A stretch of DNA of 64,000 nucleotides. Origin: Lineus longissimus. Its lineage: Eukaryota; Nemertea; Pilidiophora; Heteronemertea; Lineidae. Under the pieces are notes generated by a model. The model made no database searches and was not told where the DNA came from. It saw nothing but the letters and a program-made list of their open reading frames with translations. The translations under genes and the position numbers were made by a program. Location of the stretch: NCBI RefSeq assembly GCF_910592395.1, contig NC_088315.1, positions 16,973,808 through 17,037,807 on the forward strand, read 5' to 3'. Of this stretch, positions 46,201 to 58,200 are shown piece after piece. Every line of letters starts with the position of its first letter. Position 1 is the first letter of the stretch.

Positions 46201-49200
46201 TGGACTCTCGGACTGTACGGGACCATGATGGCGAACTCTACTGTGCATCTTGTCACAGTCGAGACTTTGGAACGAAGGGCATAGGATGCAGTATCGGGAC
46301 CGGGGCACATGCTGCGACTGATGGGGGCTCGGAGTAAGTTTTTAGGACAGTTTCTTGTTGTTGTCAGTTATGATAATGTCTATCGAGGTATTGATAGGTT
46401 TTATGAGGAACACTAGCATAAGGGATAAAAGATGAAACTGTTACAAGACCACCATTGATCTTGTTGATAATTCATAGTTTGGAGGACCCAGACCTAGCAA
46501 ACATTGCGTCACATCTTCTCTCATACCTAGAGACATGTTACGGCGAAATAAACATTTTCAAATCATCTTTTCAACAATCTCCCTCCCTTTAACTGCACGA
46601 ACGCGTAAATCGTACCTAAAATAGACCAACAATTTTCGAAGGCCATTTCCTTTGCCTACGTACTAAATGCACGGTCTTAAAAACGATTTAACCGCCAAAT
46701 TTTTGCATGTGTTATTCTTGTTATCTCGATTCTCGAAAATAAAAACATCAAAAAAAATGTTGTTGCAAAAATCGAAATCCGTAATCTACCTTATTTATAA
46801 TTATTGAAGAAAAAAATTCAGAGACATTTTTGCGAATCTAAGAAATTTAAGGCGCGTAGATTTTTCACATAATCATTAAAATTTGCTTCCAGTGAAAGGA
46901 AAGAGGACCAACAGGACAAGAAAGTTAACCCTCTAGCGGCGAAGTTCGGTGGGACGACAGATTACTGCCCACGTTGCGGAAAGGCTGTTTACCTTGCCGA
47001 GAAAAAGGATATTCTAAATCAAAAATGGCACAAAACATGCGTTAAATGTCGTAAGTAGCATTAGTATTATAAGAGTCGTTCGAAAGACTCTGGTAATATT
47101 TCGTTGCGTCAACATGATGTTGTCATTTTAAAGCAAGGGTTGTTGCAAAAACAGTCAGACAGACTACCTCATTGGTACATGTATTATTGGATATCAATTA
47201 TCAACGAATTTTTCATCAAGTTAAAACTCAAAACTGTATAAATAGCGTCATTCCATGGCCACTCCTTTGCTCAAAGCAATTCGTCAAAGACATGCAATAT
47301 TATGGTATTTTAGGAGATTGTGAAAAGAAAGTACTTATTCAACCCTTACTTAATCTTCAAACTCCAACGAGAATAAAACGAGTGGCTCGGAAGGGATTCG
47401 ATCCCACTACCGCTTGGTCGGGAACTGTCACTCTGACCATTAACGCGACGCCCTCACGGTCCACGGTCCCCAGTGACGCGCTTATCTCGCAATTTAGCTA
47501 TCGCGTATTTTATGCTCGACCAACACAGCGCGTCAATGACGCACCACCTAACTGTAACGACTGTATGGATGACAATTGTTTTGGACTGTAAGTAAAGTGA
47601 GTCTGACTGGCACTTTTATCAATGGGGTCGCACTTTCAGTCCGTTTCCTTTTTTTCAGTTTCATGTGGCCGTGCATTAGACTCGCGGACAGTACGGGACC
47701 ATGACGGCGAACTCTACTGTGCTTCATGTCATAGTCGAGATTTTGGAACGAAGGGTTTGGGATGCAGTGTCGCCACCGTTACATCAGCTATACATGATGG
47801 ACTCCCGGAGTAAGTTGCTAAATCAATCCTGTGGTACATATTTCATAACAGTACGTTAGAGTTATACAAGTTGCTTCGTTCTATGATAGATGAACAGTTT
47901 TGAGAAAAAGATTTAGAAAGGAAGATCGTGACATCGGTTGGATATTCAGTTTTACCAGCGACAAGATTACATGCCCATTGTCTGTGTTTTTACTCATTAA
48001 GGAATTGATACCGAACTGGAGGTATTGATTGTCTCACCAAAGGCCATGACGGCGTGGATCATATAGATGCGCCTGTAGCCGAGGTCTCAGGCGAAATGAC
48101 AGCTCTACCTGAGGGGTGTTTTGTGCATAACCAATATCAACAGGATCGATTTCTATTATAGAACACCTCAAAAGTTGAAATGTGATCCCAACTGATTTTT
48201 TACTGCTTTCCATACTTTGTACAAACCCAATAGGTTTAGTGTTGTGACACCAAACTGATGCGGCCAAAACGAGATCAAACATACTTCACATAAAACACTA
48301 TCAGACTGCAACCTAGGCGTTATAGAATCGTGGCATCAAACCATGACTAACTGACATCGTGTGAGCAATTCCAGACGGTTAAAATTTGTTTATCACTAGA
48401 ATTTCTTGCGTTCATTGCAGAGGGTCGCCGAAACACAAAGGGGCGACTTCCCCAAACCCTCTTGCTGCGAGGTTTCAGGGCACAACAGATACGTGTCCCC
48501 GATGCAATAAAGCAGTTTACCATGCAGAAAAAGTGGAATGTCTCAATAAGAAGTGGCACAAACATTGCCTTAAGTGTAGTAAGTATATATGTCTTATTTG
48601 TTAATTGTATGCCTGTCAATTAACGAGAGACCCTAAAAAGGAATAGGACCGACATTTACCCAGTCGTGTTTGGTCTCTGAATATACTGCCTCTATAAATG
48701 TGACTCGATACTCGAGAAACTATATATACTCCTGTGGCTTTGGTGATATCGAAACGAATGACATAGGCAGCGTGATCAGGGATCTTATACTGATAAGAGA
48801 CAGGGGTGACTATCACCTCTTTGATAGAGATGAGCTGTCAGATGCTATTACGCATCTAGCATGCGAATGATAAGTTGACCTTTGCCCCCCCCCCCGCGGC
48901 AGAGGATCCATGAGAATTTTTCTTTCATAAATAGACTTTGATACATGTATTTTGTTTTTACGTTCTTGTTTTGTTCAATGCACCTTTTCTTGTAAGCGCA
49001 CAATGCACAATACTGTAAAATGTACAAGAGTACGATAAATAAACTATATATTTTAGGTATAACTTTGTCATGAGCAATTTGCCAGATAACCCAAAGCATT
49101 TCTGATCACGCCAGGGAAACAAAATCCTGAACTCCGGGCATTACGTGCCAAATCCAGGTTTTATCTCGTATTCCTGATTTCCGAGTCTCTCGATCGTGCG

Positions 49201-52200
49201 TCCAGGAAAACAGCGTCCCCTTGCTGCTAAAGACGCGATAATGTTCTGATTTAACTTATGCATTCGGATCTGGGTGTCTTGGGGGAACAAGATCGTTGAC
49301 GTTTCACATTAAAGGTTCCGTCCGATGGGCTGCAATAAGTGTAACGCTTTTTAATGTTAATGCATGTTTTACGATATTTTGCTTCGTCACGCCGCCCAAG
49401 TAGAGATATGGTGCTTTGAATCAGTCCATAGCAGGCCAAGTATCTCCAGATCCGAATGTACGCAACAGTTAAATACTATTATAACTAGGTAAGCCATGCG
49501 GGGGCCATTTTTGCAAGGAATATACCAAAGAACTCGGAACTCGGCAATACCAGTGGGCTTGGCACGAATTTCCCGTAGTTTAGGATTTTGATTCTCCGGG
49601 ATGGTTCTGTATATGTAGCTTGATTTTTCCCGAAGATTATTCCTCCATCCCGTATCACGATAGTCATATTTGTGCAACCCCTGCGTCTTGAAAAAGTCTT
49701 CCCGTCCCTATATATCCAATAAAACCTCCTTCATCAAGGACACCGGTTTGGACCCGTATTTTCATTCACTTTGATCTCTCTGATCAGGACACTTCTCTAT
49801 TTAAGACAGCACTTGTCAATCACCGAGCCTCTCCTGAAGAGAGGTCGTACTATACTTTGTTTTTCATAATCGTCATTCGAAATTGAGTCCTTCTGTCTTT
49901 CAGTTTCGTGTAATAATGCGTTAAATTCCCGAACCATCAGGGACCACGATGATGAACTATACTGTGCTTCCTGCCATAGTCGAGAGTTTGGTGCGAAGGG
50001 CTACGGCCAGCGTATGGGTGGTGGTGTCCTCTCGGTAGAACAGGAATCAACGTAAGTCAGGACATAATGACATAGTTTGTTTTTCATGCCATCTTTAAAT
50101 TTCTTGTCGGCGAAAGCAAATTTTTGAGAAATTTAGTCAATTTGGACTGCTGTTATTTGGTCCAGATCTTTGAGAGGAGAAGGTCGGGGGAGGCAGCTCC
50201 ACCCAGAGAGCACTAACGGTGTGATCTTGGAACCGAGAGAAGTCTGAGTTATCCTCCTCAGACAACTAGGTGACGTCCCCAGACAAATGAATAACGTTGA
50301 CGTCTGGCTAAAGAGACCCAAGCCTCATTCGCCCGTCTTCTAAATCGGTTACAGAAATAGCTAACTTGTTCCAAATATCTCGTAAAACTTCCGAAATAAC
50401 ACAGATTTACGTTTTTACCCGAATCCGACTGTATGAAGCCATGTTCGGCTTATTATAAACCGCAATATGCGGAATGCGAAATCACGAGACGCCAACCTCG
50501 GTGATCAGAGAGTACATGTACCATGCGCCACAGGATATGAAATCTGAAAAGACGAACATTAATGAGACCGAGGCTGTAGTAGGGAGCAATCCTTGTTTTG
50601 ATTGACCCATTGAAATAGACTCCGCTGTGCGATGTGTGGAATTTAACCTTATTTATAGCCTAGTTTCGATTGCCAGACCGCGCTATTTTAGGGATGTCCA
50701 GACGTTCACCAGGCGCATGCCCTGTGTTATCGGTCAATCTTGTGTATGGTGACTTGTGCCGCCAGGCATAAAGTGAAAATAATCTTGATACATGCAGCAT
50801 CCTGAACCTCACGGTATTTTACTCACAGTATATCATGATAAGTTGCAAAAACCTTTGTGGTCAAGATGAACATGCAGTTACATGTAACCTTTGTGTTGTC
50901 GTCGGCCCTACTATCATTGAATGGAGAAGTTGACAGCAGCGTTAGAAATGGTGATTGTCATGGCAGGGAAGTAGAAATTCTTGTGGCAGAAAATAATGAT
51001 TACTCATCTCACGATTTCGCGATTTCTCATCTCGCTGTTTATAATAAGCCGCCATGTTCAGCTAACGAGCACTTGGGCACCTTTTACATGGAGAAACTCT
51101 AACTTGCACTGACTTGACGTGATCACCCATTGTCTCTTCAGGTCCCCGAAAGCTCAACACCGCTCAACAGCCCCGAACCCACTTGCCGCGAAGTTTGGCG
51201 GTGCAAGCGATACGTGTCCGAGATGCAATAAACCTGTGTACCATGCAGAAAAAGTTGAATGTCTCAATAAAAAGTGGCATAAACATTGCCTTAACTGTGG
51301 TAAGCATAACACATGATACCGAATCTTAATGCTCTTGCCTTCGTAAATGTCATAAAGATGGAATAAAATTAGTTGGTAGAGTCATCAGAGTCTTCATTTA
51401 ACTCTAAAATCACAAGCAATGGTTATGTTAACTATCAATGTACTTCAATTTCCTTTCCTTCAAGTTGATTGTGGGCATCATGTGGATTCGCGCACTGTGC
51501 GGGAACATGCCGGCGAACTCTTCTGTGCTACCTGTCACGCGCGCGAATTCGGTCCAAAGGGTTACGGATTCGGATCTGGTGCAGGAATATTGTCAACAGA
51601 AGGTGGTGGCGAAGGAAATGATAGGTACGGTTTAATTTCATCATTGCTAACCATCCTTTTTTTCTAATCACAAATTTTAGAAAAATCCCTTTTTTGTTTG
51701 TACTTGTATGTACTTTAGTGTCTATCCTGGACTTTCGCATCTTAAGTTCCACCCTTTTTCTACCGTGAAGGACGTCATCATTTGAATGCAATATTAAGAA
51801 AGTTTTTCAGTAGCAGCTACTGAAAGATAGATACCTCACGAATGGATTCACAAAGCGATGATAAAGTAGAAAAAAGCCGGACGTTATGAATGTGACACTG
51901 ACCTCGTAGTTCTGGTTTTAAAACATGACATACGTTTTCAATGGGAAATGGGCTGCTGTGTTTTATATAGAGTATTGGATAATCACCTACTTTATATTTT
52001 AGTTGATCGGATGTTTAAAAAGGGGCATCATATTTCATCATACATTGCTGATAAAGGTATTGACAAAAATGGGGAGGAGAAATAAATATCGGGAGGACGC
52101 TTTATCAAGCTATTCTGTCTTGCAGCAATCCCAAATCTTCCAGTACCCCAAACCCTCTGGCTTCCATGTTTGGAGGAGGTGGGAGCATCTGTCCCAGATG

Positions 52201-55200
52201 TGAGAAGAAGGTCTACCATGCTGAGGCGATGGACCTTCTGGATCAAAAGTGGCACAGGCACTGCCTTAAATGTGGTAAGTTGAAGAGGCAACAGAAAAGC
52301 ATTAATGTTTTCACAGGCCAGGGCGGAGTTATTCATAACAACATTAGCTTTAACGGAGACGTTAGGTCTCAACGTGAAAATTTTAATACGTTTAACTGAA
52401 AGAGATAATTAACATCCTCAAGGATACTTAACGTAACTGTTATTAAAGGATAACGTGACTTTTGTGCTTTTGATCAACCGGGCCCTGGATTGTAAAATAT
52501 AGTGTAACCAGTAATCATTGGGATGTCAGCTCATGTATACATGTAGAAAATGGTTTATAACTTACATGTCTGTCAAAAACAGTATATACATCCCAAAGCA
52601 TCCGCACATAACTGCTAGAGGTCGCATCGAAATCTTGGTATCGATCTATCGTAGCAGGTGACAGCCATCACCGGTTGTGGTTCGAATTCAATATAATGAT
52701 TTTAGTATTGATAACAATCCAAAACATACATTCTTCCAAATAAACTTCAAAACGTTTGTTTGATAATATAAGAAGATGCATATATAGTAGGCAAGGGATA
52801 TTTGGCGAGCATGCTTGCTATGCAGTAATTATTTTTAACTTGGGTGGCAAGCATGCTTGCCGTCTAAAGTGAAGATCTAATCACAAGGAAGCAAGCAGAA
52901 TACGCCCCTCTAATTTATATTTATTGGAAGTGGTTATTTGGCAAGCACATGCTTGCTACGCAGTCCGTTATTTTTGTCACTGGATCATTAATTATATAAA
53001 TATTCATGACTCTCCTAATTTATGCGCCACACCGAGTAAACAATGGCGGGTACTGAGGCTGTGGAAGCGGTGAATGTCGGCTCAAAACTGCAGTTAGGTT
53101 CCACTTATTGATCGTACGACGACTTTAACATAGCTCTAAAAGAGTATAAGGAGAGGACTTTGTGTATTTTTGTCCAGAAATACACAAGGTCGGTGGAAAA
53201 TGCCAATTAATAAACATTAGAGGGGCGTATTCTGCTTGCTACCTTGTGATTAGGTCTTCACTTTCCACCCAAGTTAAAAATAATTGCTGAGTAGCAAGCA
53301 TGTGCTTACCAAATAGCCACTTCCTATATAATATGATATATGATATAATTAAAAAATCTGCATCAAAATGGCTCTTGCGCACGAATTCCTTAGGAAATGT
53401 TTTGGGTATCCCTTCACGTTTGCAGGGAGATGTACATGTGTCATGCCGACTTACCAGCTCTCCAGCAGTGAATCGTGAATGTCAATCCTTTCACCGCCGA
53501 CCTATAGGGCGGGAAATCCGTCAGACGCACACTCATAAACGGTCGCCAATGAAATTGCTCTACACAAAGTAATTGAATTACAGCCTGAATTGGTATTGCC
53601 AACCTCATTCAGCTTTTTCAAGTGGATGAAAGACAGTTTATTTTTCTTCCAGCTATCTGCAACCACTCCGTAGATTCGCGGACTGTGAGGGAACACGACA
53701 AAGAGTTGTTTTGCCATTCCTGCTATGGGCGGGAATTCGGCCCAAAAGGCTATGGATATGGTGGTGGCGCTGGTACGTTGTCGATGGATGGAGCAAACAA
53801 TGGCCATGGCAATCACGAAGGGGAAAACGGTGATGATGATGAAGAAAGGTAGGACCTGTTTCATCTTTACCATCAAGTTTTGGATCCGCTCCCCACCGAC
53901 CCGGACTCCGTCTCTAGGAAAGACAGGTTGTTGCGGACGGGGCACTTCTGATGGTTCAAAATGCCCTTTGGCTGATCTAATCCTGATGACCAATTGGCCA
54001 GGGGACTTACTCAATTGTTGTTTTATTTCTAAAGGAAAATACCGTGTCTATAATAAAAGGCAAGTTTAGGTAACCCATAAGGTTGCAAATCACATAAAGA
54101 GACGTCCACGCTTTGAAGTACGCCTAACCTGTCTTAAAACAAACCGCAAAAGGAACAACGGTCAACCTTGATCAACCCCAAATATGGCTGTTGAATAAAT
54201 GGGAAGGGCAGTGTTTTGGCGGAATTTGAGATGCGCGATGAATTTCACCAGGATTTGGCTGTGTTTGCTATTCAGGAAAGGTCCTCTTTTATAACCATGG
54301 GTCGTCAAAACAACATCCCCTCGACCCAATTCCCCTTCACAGAGAAGGCCAAGGGACAGAGTAGGCATGTTGTTTTCTAAATGTTTCAGCGAATGGTTTT
54401 AAATTATTAGCCTCTGTCGCAACATTTCTTTTAACATGTAAAAAAAACACAACTCTTTTTATCAGGGTTGTTTCGAGGCATGTTAATCAGCATTTTATTC
54501 GTATTATGCATGATGGCGTAGAAGTAGACAATTTCCATCTGTCCAGCCCTGTTGAATTTTACGACGGATAATGGTATGTCATTCTGTAGAGGCCAAGACA
54601 GTCAACCGCTTGTATAGAGATTTAAAGCACATGATAGAATCCTTTTTCCCTCTGACAATATTTCCGAGGACATTTAAAACTTCTACACCTGCATTATGTG
54701 ATTTTCGTTAGATTCATTTCATCCTTTCTAAAAGAAACATGGTCCATGACCTTGTTCTACAGAGCATAGACATGTCGGTCCACACCATGACCAACTTATC
54801 TTTCCAACTTATAACTCGGTGGTTATGTGAGTTATGTACATTTTCAGCCTAATTTCTATTTCAACTTTTTACATGTTTTAAGTCGTAGGTAATTTATATT
54901 ATTTAGAGTGTGAGTATGTTGCATGGTGATGTTGTCAATTTCGTTGATTTACATCTTAGTTTTGTTAAGTTAATTAATTGCATCAGCATGGTGATGTTGT
55001 CTTAGATGTCACACGTATAATTACCACGACATTAAAGTAATTCAACTGGTGTATGCGAGATTTGTCTAATCTTCTGAAATAGTTGAAAAAGGAAATGTCA
55101 TACTTTGTTATTGCAATATTAAGAAATTGATCCAATTGTAAGAAGAAAACATATTGCCAATCAAAATAAGTAGCATTGAATTGATGGTGTCTTTTTCAAT

Positions 55201-58200
55201 AACCATAAACGCTTTACACTCAGAATATCCACTGATTTCCAGGTGTATATTGCAGAACTACTAGAAGGCCGCTGTTTAACGTGCGCAGCAATTGCCCCCG
55301 AAAAACCATAGTTTTTTCACTTCAGAGTTCTCCCAGCTAGCGCAGCACCCCTCTTAATTCAATTTTCTTCTAATTTTACCACCTCTAGAAGACCCCCCCC
55401 CCCCCATACTCAAATTATCTTTGTTTCAGTTGGACCTCACCCTTTTTTACAACAAAAATAAAATCGGCCTTTCCCTGGCCCTATCGGAGACTTAATGGAA
55501 AACACATGCAATTAAAGATTGACGCATTGGCAATATATGCGTCCACATGATGCACTTTGAGATTTCACTTACAAGTGGATTGGCAAAACGGAGTTTGCCA
55601 ATCCACTTGTATCTCAAGGGTTTCTGACCGGTAGCAATCTTGGTACAAATTCGGCTGTATCACATGAGCAAATGATTTCTCTCCTTCGAATAGTTTTCGC
55701 ACGCCAATACCCGGAGGCACTCAACCAATGTGCATAGTGCTCACACATTTTGGGGCAATTTTTTTTGTGTAGCCAGCTGTATATCCCCTTATCTCCGGGA
55801 ATATGCAGTACCTTTCAAAAGCCTCATTTAGCCCCGAAACTAGACGTTGACAGTCTGAGTCTAGCTAGCCTGGCCAAAATGTGGCATTAAACAATGCCAT
55901 CCTAAATGCGTATCAAGGTCTTCTTCTCTTCTGTCTCCTAGGAACTATAGGCCATCCAGCCCTAATGCCCACGCTGCCAAGTTCGGTGGAAGTGAGGACG
56001 ATTGCCCGAGGTGTAAGAAGCCGGTCTACTATGCCGAGAAAGTGGATTGCCTGAATAAGAAGTGGCACAAGGGTTGTCTCTGCTGTGGTGAGTCTCACAA
56101 ATTTAGCAGATGAGATTTTTACGAAGCACATTTTACTCAGGATCAGTGCACCTTGCATGTGCTCCTTGTAAAATTCGTTCAAATCGGTTCAACAGATATG
56201 CTTAAGGAATTGATGCCGTACTGGAGGTATTGGTTCTCTCTTCAAAACCGCAATGGTAAAGCTAAAATGTTGACCGAGGTCGAGGCGGAGACAAGGTTTT
56301 GGCCAACACTTTAGCTCAGCCGAGTGGTCTTGGTAAGACAATCAATACCGAAAGTGAGGGATCAACTTCTATTGGAAAACATCTCAAATCAAATAACGAA
56401 TAATGTGTTTTTTAATGATTTTTGACTGCTTCAACATTTTGCACCAACCCACAAGCGGTTATGGTTGACCATTGTCTGTGGCTATATTGGGTCATTAAAA
56501 TTCTTTCTTTGTCTTACAGTGAAGTGCAGCCATGCGGTCGATTCTCGTACCGCGAGGGAACATGATGATGAGCTCTACTGCGCTACTTGCTACGCGAAAG
56601 ACTTCGGACCTCATGGCTATGGGTATGGTGGGGGTGGAGCAGGACTGTCCATGGAAGGGGCTGCCGGTTCGAGAGAGTGAGTGCCTAGTCATGGGAAGCA
56701 AGGGTCCGAGGGGCGAGTTGTCGCCAAGATGGGCGATAACTTAACCTCGACATTGAAACTCGCCGATTCGGCTCTGCCATGGATATACCAAGGCGTAGCT
56801 AGATCGGAGATGTTTATGAAAGAAGCTAATCCAGCTGATCCAGCTGATCCAGCTGTGCCCGCACGTGGCAGAATTTACAGCATTTTGCACATACGAAATG
56901 GGCGATATCTGGTCGAATCATTTTGGTGTCCTTGCCAGACTGGTAGTTGCTTTCATTATCTGCCCTGGCTACAAAATCTGAGATATTTGTGTGTGTTCCG
57001 CTACCAAATAGCCCTTGCCATTCTTTTCTAGCGTAAATGAGATTGTTTTACCTGCCAGGGTATTAACTGATGCGGCGAGAGTCTTCACTTATTCACTACC
57101 GTTACGATAATCAATAACTGTCACAGAGAATACTTTAGAAAAACAACAATTAAATTATTGATTTTGATTTTCAGCATCTCAGCAGAAACGTTCTGCGCTC
57201 CAATGAAAGATGGCGTGAAAAACTCGTCTGCCAGCGACGGGGTGAAACCAAAGTGGGGTGGCGCGATCGAGAAGTGTTTCAGATGTGGAAACAGCGTTTA
57301 CCATGCGGAGAAAGCCCAAGGTGCCGGCGAGGTGAGGGTGAATTAAAAAGAAGCTAGACTTCCCCTTTTGCTGCGTCAATGGGGGACTGTTCATTTAGAA
57401 CGTGTAGGCCCCTACGCCCAATTTTCCGATTGTTCATGATCAGTTTCCCCATTGTACCCCCTCCTCCGATTCGTTGTTCTAATTAGGACGAGAAAGAAGT
57501 TAGTCTGGTTCAATCAAGACAAAAAAACAATATTCTGACTTTATTTAAGTATCTGATTATTCATTTCAATAATCTATCGCATTGTCAGTTTAGGTCTGTC
57601 AACCACTCATAAAGGAGTTTGTTGGGGTTAATGTTATCAAGATTTGGCCTGAAGACTATTTAAGACTGTAAAAAAGGGGGACGTTTGGCATAGGCTATGT
57701 GCGAATGGGCATTGTTTAAAGACAGAAAGCGTATATTTGGCAAGGCCTATATTCTTCCAGCTGTTGTCCGAGGTAACTGGAAGGGGGGGGGGGGGGCAGA
57801 ATAACGTAATGGATACAACTGTCAACCAATCAATCATATGTCTAAGTTCCTGTTGTTTTGTCGTTTATAGGTTTACCATAAATCTTGTTTGAAATGTAAG
57901 GAGTGCAACAAGATGTTAGAGGCTGGAACTTTCGCCGAGAAAGAAGGCGAAGTCTTTTGTAAAAGTGAGTACCATTAGATATCTTTACAATCATCATGTC
58001 AGTTAATCAGACCAATTCTTAACAATAACACGGTGTTAAAGGTCTGGGCAGATCATCTTGTTATTGTCCTGTTTCGCTAGGAAATATCGCCGTAGGACAG
58101 GAGCAGTCGAGAAAGACTCATTGACGTCATGAGCCTTTCCTAGTGGAGTTCAATAATGGAAACTTTACTGTAGGGCAGAAAGTAAATCGGTAGGCCACAG

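Noticed and set aside
47384-47453. Functional tRNA gene
   Set aside because: Acceptor arms do not pair and no clear anticodon stem is present.
47172-47591. 139-codon plus-strand ORF inside the LIM gene
   Set aside because: It lies in intron 7, overlaps a tRNA-like SINE head on the other strand and shows no domain.
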